In this document: piece by piece, positions 1-6,461 of the stretch
Numbering within the stretch: position 1 is the stretch's first letter
Layout of the letters: every line of letters starts with the position of its first letter
Assembly: GCA_031421855.1 (NCBI GenBank)
Contig: JANOPN010000092.1
Coordinates: 1-20,661, forward strand
Origin: JAAFHN01 sp031421855
GTDB taxonomy: Bacteria; Pseudomonadota; Gammaproteobacteria; Burkholderiales; Burkholderiaceae_C
Direction: 5' to 3'
Length of the DNA: 20,661 nt
Translations under genes and position numbers: made by a program
Notes under the pieces: model-generated
The model's input: only the letters and a program-made list of their open reading frames with translations
What the model was told of the DNA's origin: nothing
Databases searched by the model: none

Positions 1-321
1 CAGTGTCGCGACAATCTCGGGCTGGGCAAAGGTCTGGGCAAACTGCACCATGCGGCGCAGATTTTTGACTTCAAACCCGCGGCCAAACTCTTGAGCCAGC
101 TGATCCCCCACGCGCTGAATCAACTGGTCACCATACTTGGCACGGTCCGCATCGCCCAGAACTTCGGTGCGCAAGCGTCCGCCCACGCTCCAATACAAGC
201 GGGTCAGCTCGGCATTGACCGCAGCCGCCAGCCGCTGGCGGCTGCTGGCAATCAGGCTGCGCAGTTCTGCGTGCAGGCTAGCGGCAGACGTGGGCACCAA
301 GTTGTGTGTTGTCTCGTTCAT
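1..321 (-). CDS. DUF1016/YhcG-type nuclease, N-terminal part (cut by window edge)
   Basis: The 107 codons seen form the start of a protein resembling the DUF1016 N-terminal domain found in YhcG-like proteins, whose C-terminal half is normally a PDDEXK nuclease. The visible part is a helical domain with the typical run AVNAELTRLYWSVG, then a DRAKYGDQLIQRVGDQLAQEF segment and KNLRRMVQFAQTF. The nuclease domain lies outside the window, so catalytic residues cannot be checked. The ATG at 321 is the only good start. Its upstream region has only a weak GGAAA purine stretch, so translation signals are poor. Members of this family are often accessory genes near restriction-modification or mobile loci. 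That they act in DNA processing or defence here is inference. The family call is from remembered sequence style, not a search. Confidence 0.78.
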   Translation of the reverse strand, partial: MNETTHNLVPTSAASLHAELRSLIASSRQRLAAAVNAELTRLYWSVGGRLRTEVLGDADRAKYGDQLIQRVGDQLAQEFGRGFEVKNLRRMVQFAQTFAQPEIVATL

Positions 322-725
322 GTTGTTTTCATGGTCATGTTTCCAGCTTACTGCCAAACCCCCCATCTCCACTCACCCCAATCAACAGCCTCTGCGTAGT
401 CCGTGTCGCCGCCACATCAAACACCCGCACGGCCTCCTGCTCGTCTTCGCCCTTCGCGGACATGTGGCCCAAGCTGGGCCGGGCCTTCTGGTGTGGCCAT
501 CTATTGATTCGGTCCGATGAAGAGTCAGTTTCCGTTCGGACTGAGCATGTCGAAGTCGCAACTGCACTTCGACCCCTCAACTGGCCCAGGACGGGCCAAG
601 CTCAGTGTGAACGGTTGGTATTCTTTATCGTGCCGGGTCTTAAAGCACTCCTCTAAACCCTCATCCTCAATCACGCATTAACCCAACCGGCCCCGTTCAT
701 CAGCTGTGCGTACCTCGCATATCCG
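322..725. other. 404-base intergenic region without a convincing gene
   Basis: The short open frames here overlap one another in several frames, lack ribosome binding sites and resemble no family I know. The stretch lies upstream of the DUF1016 gene and downstream of the serine hydrolase, both on the minus strand. It is rich in inverted repeats: GGCCCA-AGC-TGGGCC near 468-485 and the larger element at 532-614, annotated separately. No clear terminator with a T-run was found. A promoter for the DUF1016 gene is expected here but I cannot point to one. Confidence 0.6.
532..614. repeat. Interspersed palindromic repeat with nested hairpin
   Basis: The outer arms are 532-549 (CCGTTCGGACTGAGCATG) and 597-614, the latter being nearly its reverse complement (about 15 of 18). 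Inside lies an inner stem TCGAAGT / ACTTCGA (550-556 and 565-571). The right side is split by a further perfect hairpin, TGGCCC-AGGAC-GGGCCA at 582-598. The TGAGC..GTCGAAG / CTTCGAC..GCTCA layout resembles a palindromic repeat that I recall as common between genes of Burkholderiales and other proteobacteria. The extra hairpin looks like an insertion into the usual right arm. No function is claimed. Confidence 0.6.
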
Positions 726-1784
726 TCAAACCGCTTCAAACACCGGCAAAACCTGCTCCCTAATCAGCGCCGCTGTTTTGGCACCCTCGGCTCTTGATAT
801 TTGCTGGGTGGTGGCTGCGACAGTGAGTTCGAGAGAGGGCGCGACGTAGATGAATTGACCGCCGTAGCCGAGTGCGTAGAAGGCGCGGGCGTGGGTGATG
901 GGTGTGGTGCCCGTCCACCACAAGTAGCCGTAGCCCCATTGTTCTGGCTTGGGTCCGCGAGGTCGGACGTCTGTGGCCACGTGGCGGGTGGTTGCCTGCG
1001 TGATGAAGCTTGGGTGGGCGATGCGCCGCGCCTCTTGGGTGCTTGGGTGCATGCCGCCGTTGCGTGCCAGCTCACCCAATCGGAGCATGTCTGATATTCG
1101 CAATTGCAGTGTTGCCGCGCCGTCCACATCGCCTTGGGCGTTGCGTGCCCAACGCCAGTCGGTGATGCCCAGTGGCGCAAAAAGCGCTTCGCGGGCGAAT
1201 TCGTCAAGGGGTTGTTTGACGATCTTTTGCAAAACAAGCGCGGCCAAGTGCGAGTCGGTGTTGGCATACGCAAAGTGATCGCCCGGTGGCTTGAGCACCT
1301 TGCGGGTGAGTGCGTGTTGCAGAAAATGCGGGCTGTAAAAATGGCGTTGAAAGGCTTGATAGTCAGAGTCAACGGTTGCACCCAGGCGATCAAAGCCGGT
1401 CGACAAACTGAGCACGTGTTTGACCAAGACGGTGCCCAAGAGGGGGTCGATGTCCCACTGGCGGGCCTGCGGAAAAACGTCCAACAGGCTCAACTCTGGG
1501 TTTACGCCAATGCCGCGCTGCGCTGCCGTGGCGTAAAGCAGGCTCACGACCGACTTGGTGACTGACGCGACGTTGTGCAGCGATTCGTCGCCGAGGCCCG
1601 GTTGGTGGTGGGTGAGGACGGTTTGGCCGCGGTGTGAAATCGCAAGTGATCGCAGGCTGGGGTGCGCTGACTTCAAGCCCTGCGCGAGTTCATCGAGCGT
1701 GGGGGTGTGGGGCTTGGCAGAAGCGACTCCGGACAGACAAAGGCCCGTGGTGGTGTGAATCCATGAGCGGCGAGAGATCAGCAT
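726..1784 (-). CDS. Exported serine hydrolase, beta-lactamase / penicillin-binding-protein-like fold
   Basis: This 352-residue protein has the layout of the serine beta-lactamase-like hydrolase family (class C / D-aminopeptidase / esterase type). The nucleophile motif is S74-V-T-K77, the second motif Y173-A-N175, and a late GYGGQFIYVAP stretch replaces the usual KTG strand, as in many 'serine hydrolase' members. The N-terminus (SRRSWI, then a short hydrophobic run ending near VASA) looks like a signal peptide, possibly a Tat signal because of the paired arginines. It therefore probably acts in the periplasm on peptides, esters or D-amino acid compounds; the substrate cannot be read from sequence. 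It lies about 80 bases after the ABC transporter ATPase gene on the same strand, so they may be co-transcribed, although a 32-base repeat sits in the gap. No clear ribosome binding site precedes the ATG. Antibiotic resistance is not implied. Confidence 0.85.
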   Translation of the reverse strand: MLISRRSWIHTTTGLCLSGVASAKPHTPTLDELAQGLKSAHPSLRSLAISHRGQTVLTHHQPGLGDESLHNVASVTKSVVSLLYATAAQRGIGVNPELSLLDVFPQARQWDIDPLLGTVLVKHVLSLSTGFDRLGATVDSDYQAFQRHFYSPHFLQHALTRKVLKPPGDHFAYANTDSHLAALVLQKIVKQPLDEFAREALFAPLGITDWRWARNAQGDVDGAATLQLRISDMLRLGELARNGGMHPSTQEARRIAHPSFITQATTRHVATDVRPRGPKPEQWGYGYLWWTGTTPITHARAFYALGYGGQFIYVAPSLELTVAATTQQISRAEGAKTAALIREQVLPVFEAV

Positions 1785-1795
1785 ATATCAAAAGT

Positions 1796-1827
1796 CATAG
1801 CAACAAACCCAATGAATCCGGAGACCA
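1796..1827 (+). repeat. 32-base repeat, left copy of an inverted pair
   Basis: This sequence, beginning CATAGCAACAAACCCAATGA, recurs as its reverse complement at 5548-5579 with one mismatch in 32. It lies in the 80-base gap between the transporter ATPase stop and the serine hydrolase start. Similarity stops sharply at both ends, which suggests a defined short repeat rather than a duplicated gene fragment. Confidence 0.85.
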
Positions 1828-1864
1828 GAGTCGAAATTATCATCAAATTCGGTCGATTTTGCCT

Positions 1865-2653
1865 TCAAACGGCTGACGCGAGCAATTCCTGCGTGTAGGT
1901 GTGCTGGGGTGAGTCAAACAGCGCATCAATTTGGGCGTATTCGACGACTTCTCCGGCCTTCATCACGGCGACTTGTTCGCAGATGTGGCGAACCACGGCG
2001 AGGTCGTGGCTGATGAGGACCAGGGTGATGCCCAATTCGTGTTGCAAGGATTTGAGCAAATTGAGTACTTGGGCCTGCACCGAGACGTCCAGCGCGCTCA
2101 CCGGCTCATCGGCCACGATCAGCTTGGGGCGAGTGATGAGGGCGCGGGCAATCGCGATGCGCTGGCGTTGACCGCCTGAGAATTCGTGCGGGTATTTGTC
2201 AAGATCGTCGGCTCTTAGGCCCACGGCTTTGAGCATGTCGGCCGCTTGGGTCTTTTGAGAGTCACGCCCTTTGGCGTCACCCATGGCGATCAAGGGCTCG
2301 CAAACGATGTGCTCAACCGTCATGCGCGGGTTGAGCGAGCCGTATGGGTCTTGAAACACCATTTGAAAGCCGCGTCTGGCGTGGCGCAGTTGACTGGGCT
2401 TGAGTGCATTGAGGTCGATGCCCTCAAACTGCACCGTGCCGCTGGTGGGCACATCCAGCGCCATGATGATGCGGGCAAGGGTGGATTTGCCAGAGCCTGA
2501 CTCACCGACGATGCCCAGCGACTGCCCGGCGATCACGCTCAGGCTGACCCCTTTGACGGCGTGCACGATGGGTGAGGGCTTGAACAAATGCTCGCGCGGG
2601 AGGGTGAAGTCTCGCGACACCTGGTTCAGTTGGAGCAAGGGCGCTTGGATCAC
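1865..2653 (-). CDS. Peptide-type ABC transporter ATP-binding protein (OppF/DppF family)
   Basis: The second nucleotide-binding subunit of an oligopeptide/dipeptide-type importer, working at the inner face of the cytoplasmic membrane. Walker A is GESGSGKS (residues 50-57), the signature is FSGGQRQRIAIARAL, Walker B is LIVADEPVSALD and the switch region is LISHDL. I take the GTG at 2653, which overlaps the TGA of the preceding ATPase gene (GTGA) and is preceded by a GAGG, giving 262 residues. A longer reading to an upstream ATG would run through the neighbouring gene in another frame and adds a low-complexity arginine-rich tail, so it is rejected. The protein ends shortly after the HTYTQ motif and lacks the long C-terminal extension seen in its partner, which is a common arrangement. 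Confidence 0.9.
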   Translation of the reverse strand: MIQAPLLQLNQVSRDFTLPREHLFKPSPIVHAVKGVSLSVIAGQSLGIVGESGSGKSTLARIIMALDVPTSGTVQFEGIDLNALKPSQLRHARRGFQMVFQDPYGSLNPRMTVEHIVCEPLIAMGDAKGRDSQKTQAADMLKAVGLRADDLDKYPHEFSGGQRQRIAIARALITRPKLIVADEPVSALDVSVQAQVLNLLKSLQHELGITLVLISHDLAVVRHICEQVAVMKAGEVVEYAQIDALFDSPQHTYTQELLASAV

Positions 2654-3645
2654 GGCGCGGCCTCGGGCGTTGGGTTGAGCTCTGTGGCGCGCGCGCAGCG
2701 GATTTGGCTTGCGCCAAGGCGATCCAAGCCCAAATTGGGTGCGCTGCACCTTGCTTGCGCATGGCCACATCGGAGGGCAAAGGCGCAGGATGTGCCCAAG
2801 TCATGCAAGGCTGGCACGGTGCCGGGGATGGTGACCAGCAGTTGGCCACGCGGGCCTGTGAGGCTGGGGCGCGCACCAATCAGCCCTCGGGTGTAGGGAT
2901 GGGCGGGGCGGTCAAACACGTCGGCAACCGGGCCGTGTTCGACAAACTGTCCAGCGTACATGACGGCGACTTGGTCGACATGTTTGGCGACCAATCGCAG
3001 GTCGTGCGAGATGAGCACCAGCGCCATGCCGGCGTCGCGCACGAGTTGCTCAATCAAGGCGAGGATCTGCGCTTGTACGGTGACGTCAAGGGCGGTGGTC
3101 GGCTCGTCTGCCACCAGCACGTCGGGCTCGCAGGCCAATGCCATGGCGATGCCAACCCGCTGGCGCTGCCCGCCCGAGAGTTGGTGCGGGTAGGCATCAA
3201 GCCGCTCAGCGGCCTGGGGCATGGCCACGCGCTTGAGCAAGTCGAGCGCACGGGCGCGCCCCTGAGCGTGGCTCAGGCCATCGTGAATGCGCAGCGGCTC
3301 GGCGATTTGGTTGCCAATGGTGTGCAGTGGGTTCAAGGCCGTCATCGGCTCTTGAAAAATCATGGCGATGCGGTTGCCGCGCAGCCGATTGCGCTGGGTC
3401 TCAGGCAGCGTCAGCAGGTTTTGACCCAACAAACTCACCTCGCCCGTGGCACGGGATTTTTCGGGTAACAGGCCCATCAACGCCAGCGCGGTCATTGACT
3501 TGCCACAGCCCGACTCGCCGACGAGTCCCATGGTGTCGCCCCGGTTTAGGCTGAAACTCACCCCTCGCACGGGCTCGATCTGGCCAAGTGGCGAGGCCAG
3601 CGCGACCCGCAGGTCAGCAACGGACAGCACGGGTGAGCCACTCAT
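2650..3645 (-). CDS. Peptide-type ABC transporter ATP-binding protein (OppD/DppD family)
   Basis: The first ATPase subunit of the importer, 331 residues. Walker A is GESGCGKS (43-50), the Q-loop region FQEPMTALNPL, the signature LSGGQRQRVGIAMAL, and Walker B VLVADEPTTALD. The C-terminal oligopeptide-transporter extension follows HPYTRGL and carries cysteines spaced C-x5-C-x6-C with a further RC near the end. In related DppD/OppD proteins this cluster is reported to hold an iron-sulfur centre. The start ATG overlaps the stop of the upstream permease gene (ATGA), and the stop overlaps the start of the next ATPase gene (GTGA), so the operon is translationally coupled. The D/F pair shows this is a heteromeric ATPase. 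Confidence 0.92.
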   Translation of the reverse strand: MSGSPVLSVADLRVALASPLGQIEPVRGVSFSLNRGDTMGLVGESGCGKSMTALALMGLLPEKSRATGEVSLLGQNLLTLPETQRNRLRGNRIAMIFQEPMTALNPLHTIGNQIAEPLRIHDGLSHAQGRARALDLLKRVAMPQAAERLDAYPHQLSGGQRQRVGIAMALACEPDVLVADEPTTALDVTVQAQILALIEQLVRDAGMALVLISHDLRLVAKHVDQVAVMYAGQFVEHGPVADVFDRPAHPYTRGLIGARPSLTGPRGQLLVTIPGTVPALHDLGTSCAFALRCGHAQARCSAPNLGLDRLGASQIRCARATELNPTPEAAP

Positions 3646-4502
3646 CGCGCCCTCGCTAACTTGGGGTCGGTGAGGTCACGCAAGCCATCGCCCAGTAAAT
3701 TGAGGCCCAGCACGGCCAGCGCAATCGCCATGCCGGGGTAGACCGCGTGCATGGGGTGGCTAAACAGCAGGGTTTGCGCCTCGTTGAGCATGCGCCCCCA
3801 GCTGGGTTGTGGCGGTTGCGTGCCAAGCCCCAGATAGCTCAGGGCCGCTTCGGCCAAGATGGCCAAGGCAAATTGCGTGGTGGTGTGAACAATGAGCACC
3901 GCTTGAATGTTGGGCAGCACATGAACAAATGTGATGGCAACCTTGCCCCGGCCACAGGCGCGTGCCGCCATGACGTATTCGCGGGCCCAGATGCCACGGG
4001 CCTGCGCACGCGCCAGCCGCGCAAAACCGGGGATGTTGAAAATACCGATGGCGACAATGGCATTGACCATGCCAGGGCCAAACACCGCGGTCATCATGAT
4101 GGCCAGCAAAATCGCCGGAAACGCGAAGGTGAAGTCGCTCATTCGCATGATGGCTTCGTCAACCCAGCCGCCTTGGGCCGCTGCCAATAAACCCAGGGCG
4201 ACACCGACCAACAACCCAATGCCCACGGCAACGATCCCCACGGCGATGGAGGCCCGCGCACCGACCAAGAGCAAAGACGACACGTCGCGCCCCAACACAT
4301 CGGTGCCCAGCCAGTGCGAGGCCGACGGGGGCAGCAGCTTCGCAGCCATGTCGATTTCAAGCGCAGGCCAGGGTGTCCACACAAACGATAGTGCGGCGCA
4401 AAAAATCAGCAAGCCAGTGAGCACGGCACCCACCACAAAGCTGGGGTGCCTGAGTGAGCGGCGCAAAGTAGAGTTCACGGTTGTGTTCACAGCGGTGTTC
4501 AC
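3642..4502 (-). CDS. Peptide-type ABC transporter permease (OppC/DppC family)
   Basis: An inner-membrane permease subunit of 286 residues. It has an N-terminal membrane segment (VVGAVLTGLLIFCAALSFVW), the family segment with LGTDVLGRDVSSLL, several further hydrophobic helices and the cytoplasmic coupling helix EYVMAARACGRGKVAITFVHVLPN that contacts the ATPases. The gene starts with GTG at 4502, overlapping the TGA of the B subunit gene. The first 36 bases are three tandem 12-mers each beginning GTGAAC, so three in-frame GTG starts lie 12 bases apart (4502, 4490, 4478). The true start is therefore uncertain by up to eight residues. Confidence 0.92.
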   Translation of the reverse strand: MNTAVNTTVNSTLRRSLRHPSFVVGAVLTGLLIFCAALSFVWTPWPALEIDMAAKLLPPSASHWLGTDVLGRDVSSLLLVGARASIAVGIVAVGIGLLVGVALGLLAAAQGGWVDEAIMRMSDFTFAFPAILLAIMMTAVFGPGMVNAIVAIGIFNIPGFARLARAQARGIWAREYVMAARACGRGKVAITFVHVLPNIQAVLIVHTTTQFALAILAEAALSYLGLGTQPPQPSWGRMLNEAQTLLFSHPMHAVYPGMAIALAVLGLNLLGDGLRDLTDPKLARAR

Positions 4503-5461
4503 AGGTTTGAGGCTTTCACGCGCGGGTCGATCACGGCATAGAGGATATCGACGACAAAATTGATGATCACGACGCTTGCCGCCAGCAAGAGCACGCAGTT
4601 GCGAACGACGATGGCGTCGCGGTTGGCGATGCTTTGAAATATCAGCCGACCCAGCCCGGGTAGATAGAAGACGTTTTCAACGACGATGGTGCCAGCGAGT
4701 AAGTTGGCAAATTGCAGGCCCATGACGGTCACGACCGGGATCAATGCGTTGCGTAGCACATGCCCCCAAAGGGCTTGGCGGGCGCTCAAGCCCTTGGCTC
4801 GCGCCGTGCGGACGTAGTCTTCGCGCATGACATCGAGCACAGCGCTTCGGGTGATGCGGGCCAAAATCGCGGCTTGAACGGCGGCCAGCGATATGGCGGG
4901 CAGCAAGAGCGCTTTGATCGCCTCCAGTGGGCTGCCGCCAGCAGCCTCGGTCCAGCCCGGAAATCCGCCTGCGCTGAACCACTGCAAGTACACCGAGAAA
5001 AACAAAATCAGCAAAATGGCGAACCAAAAATTGGGAATGGCGATGCCCACTTGCGTCAGACCCATCATCCCGACATCGCCCGCGCGGTTGTGACGCGCTG
5101 CCGCGTAAACCCCTGCGGCAATGGCGAGCAAGGTGGTGAGCGCCATGGCCATCATGGCCAGTGGCACCGTGACAGCGAGCCGCTCAACGATCAGCTCCCA
5201 AACCGGGGTGGCGTAGGCAAAACTCTCGCCCATGTCGCCTCGGGCCAATCCAGTCATCCAACTCAGGTAGCGAACCCAGGCACTTTGGTCGAGCCCTAAC
5301 TTGGCCGTCAACGCCGCCACGGCCTCAGGCGACGCATCGGCACCCATGAGCAGCTCGGCCGCATTGCCAGGCAAGATCTCCAAAACCGCGAACACCACGA
5401 CCGACGCAGCCAAGAGTGTCAGCATCAAGGTGAAGAAGCGGCGCAGGATGAAGAGCGTCAT
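4499..5461 (-). CDS. Peptide-type ABC transporter permease (OppB/DppB family)
   Basis: The first permease of the importer, 320 residues, the usual length. It opens with a membrane helix (FILRRFFTLMLTLLAASVVVFAVLEILPGN, with the LPGN family motif), then a periplasmic loop, further helices, and the coupling motif DYVRTARAKGLSARQALWGHVLRNALIPV. It is the first gene of a B-C-D-F operon with 4-nt overlaps throughout. The ATG at 5461 lacks a good Shine-Dalgarno sequence. No substrate-binding protein gene is present on either side within the window, so the substrate (peptide, nickel, opine, glutathione and so on) cannot be assigned. Confidence 0.92.
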   Translation of the reverse strand: MTLFILRRFFTLMLTLLAASVVVFAVLEILPGNAAELLMGADASPEAVAALTAKLGLDQSAWVRYLSWMTGLARGDMGESFAYATPVWELIVERLAVTVPLAMMAMALTTLLAIAAGVYAAARHNRAGDVGMMGLTQVGIAIPNFWFAILLILFFSVYLQWFSAGGFPGWTEAAGGSPLEAIKALLLPAISLAAVQAAILARITRSAVLDVMREDYVRTARAKGLSARQALWGHVLRNALIPVVTVMGLQFANLLAGTIVVENVFYLPGLGRLIFQSIANRDAIVVRNCVLLLAASVVIINFVVDILYAVIDPRVKASNL

Positions 5462-5547
5462 GGCGGGTAGGGCGTTTGGGTCGTCAAAAGGTCGTCAAAA
5501 AGACGTCTTGAGCCAGAAAAACGCATTTTTTAAGGGAAATATGCCCT

Positions 5548-5579
5548 TGGTCTCCGTATTCATTGGGTTTGTTGCTATG
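5548..5579 (-). repeat. 32-base repeat, right copy of an inverted pair
   Basis: This is the reverse complement of 1796-1827 with 31 of 32 bases matching. It lies between the pth stop codon and the first permease gene, in the likely leader or promoter region of the transporter operon. Next to it are an AAGGG-N7-CCCTT hairpin (5532-5548) and, nearer the gene, two direct GGTCGTCAAAA units (about 5479-5500). No confident promoter hexamers were found. Confidence 0.85.
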
Positions 5580-5590
5580 AATATGTGAGT

Positions 5591-6247
5591 CTACTGCGAC
5601 GAAGCTGCATCCGCCAAAGGAGCTGGCGCGACTGCCGTGGGTGCTGGCGTCGGTCGCGGGGGCTTGGGGCGCGGCGGCTTCACGGTGTGAATGGCTTGGG
5701 TTGCGCGGGTCATGTCGCCTGCAATCATGGCGTCAACGACCTTCAAGCTGCGATCCATGCAGGTCTCGATGGCGCTTCGTTCTTCTGCGCGAGGCGCTTT
5801 GAGCACCCAGTTGAGCACCTCGGCCTTCACACCGGGGTGGCCGATTCCGATCCGAAGCCGCCAAAAATCCAGGCTTCCCATTGCGGCGGCAATGTCTTTC
5901 AAGCCGTTATGACCCGCGTGCGAGCCACCGAGCTTGAGTTTGGCCTCGCCCGGCGTGATGTCGAGCTCATCATGCGCCACCAAAATTTCGTGCGGCTCGA
6001 TTTTGAAAAATTTGGCGAGTGAGCCGACCGCTTTGCCACTCAAGTTCATGAACGTAAGGGGCTCCAACAACCAAACGGTTTGACCGGCGATGCTGGTGCG
6101 AGCGACCATGCCATGGTAGTTTTTGTCGTGAGAGAGCGTCAGTTTGAGTTGTTTGGCAAGCTCGTCAATCCACCAAAATCCGGCGTTGTGACGAGTCGAT
6201 TCGTACTGGGGGCCCGGATTGCCCAGCCCCACAAAAAGTTTGATCAT
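5591..6247 (-). CDS. pth: Peptidyl-tRNA hydrolase
   Basis: Cleaves the ester bond of peptidyl-tRNA released from stalled ribosomes, recycling tRNA in the cytoplasm. The protein begins MIKLFVGLGNPGPQYESTRH, giving the conserved GLGNPG asparagine and the catalytic histidine of the TRHNAGF motif. The FMNLSG and HDELD motifs, GGSHAGHNGL and FWRLRIGIGHPG follow in order. I start at 6247, where the family begins; an ATG eight codons upstream falls in the leader next to a MITE-like element. The last 30 or so residues are a proline/alanine-rich tail after the conserved domain. The usual neighbour rplY lies upstream but is separated by a terminator and a MITE, so pth probably has its own promoter. No Shine-Dalgarno sequence is evident before the ATG. 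Confidence 0.96.
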   Translation of the reverse strand: MIKLFVGLGNPGPQYESTRHNAGFWWIDELAKQLKLTLSHDKNYHGMVARTSIAGQTVWLLEPLTFMNLSGKAVGSLAKFFKIEPHEILVAHDELDITPGEAKLKLGGSHAGHNGLKDIAAAMGSLDFWRLRIGIGHPGVKAEVLNWVLKAPRAEERSAIETCMDRSLKVVDAMIAGDMTRATQAIHTVKPPRPKPPRPTPAPTAVAPAPLADAASSQ

Positions 6248-6256
6248 GCATTGATG

Positions 6257-6285
6257 ATAGTAGAGGACCATTAGGACTTACGCAA
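6257..6285 (-). promoter_or_regulatory. Candidate pth promoter with -35 box inside the MITE end
   Basis: Reading the minus strand, TTGCGT (6280-6285) lies in the terminal repeat of the MITE-like element and TACTAT (6257-6262) lies 17 bases downstream. The hexamers match the sigma-70 consensus at 3 of 6 and 4 of 6. Transcription would begin within a few bases of the pth ATG, so the message would be leaderless or nearly so. This fits the absence of a ribosome binding site but remains a prediction. Confidence 0.3.
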
Positions 6286-6376
6286 AACCGCCCCAGCCGC
6301 GTTGCAGCTCCTAGCCGTGCAATTTGCACTGTCTTCGTCGCTGCGCCTTGCTGGGACAATTTTGCGTAAGTTCTAA
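6271..6376. mobile_element. MITE-like element, copy 1 (about 106 bp)
   Basis: The ends are TTAGGACTTACGCAAAA (6271-6287) and the reverse complement of TTAGAACTTACGCAAAA (6360-6376), giving 16 of 17 matching terminal positions. The centre holds a palindrome GTGCAA-T-TTGCAC (6317-6329), and CCCAGC / GCTGGG pair further in. It has no room for a transposase, so it would be non-autonomous. It sits between the rplY terminator and pth. A diverged copy lies at 12171-12273 in the same orientation. Target duplication is unclear; only TA or CCA at the edges could serve. Confidence 0.75.
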
Positions 6377-6382
6377 CCATGA

Positions 6383-6409
6383 AAAAAGCCCGCACGAGGC
6401 GGGCTTTTT
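6383..6409 (-). terminator. Rho-independent terminator after rplY (bidirectional form)
   Basis: AAAAAGCCCGC (6383-6393) and GCGGGCTTTTT (6399-6409) form a perfect 11-bp stem with loop ACGAG. Six of these pairs are G:C. On the minus strand the stem ends in a U-run, 50 bases past the rplY stop. The A/T symmetry means it could also work on the plus strand. Confidence 0.9.
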
Positions 6410-6461
6410 AGGTGAAGGAATAAACCATCTGGGTGAGATCGCTGCGACCGCACCGGAATGA

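Noticed and set aside
726..1784. True class C beta-lactamase (resistance gene)
   Set aside because: The SxxK and YxN motifs are shared by many esterases and peptidases, and the usual KTG triad is replaced by GGQ, so only the fold-level family is supported.
2704..3468. 254-codon plus-strand open frame
   Set aside because: It lies wholly antisense to the D-subunit ATPase gene, has no recognisable domain and is a typical shadow in GC-rich DNA.
5478..5510. TTGACG-like boxes as an opp operon promoter
   Set aside because: Two TTGACG hexamers occur on the minus strand in the direct repeats, but no -10 box lies at 16-18 bases, so no promoter is annotated.
6165..6395. Minus-strand open frame covering MITE copy 1
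   Set aside because: It overlaps pth in another frame and owes its length to the repeat; similar peptide strings from both copies reflect DNA homology, not a gene.
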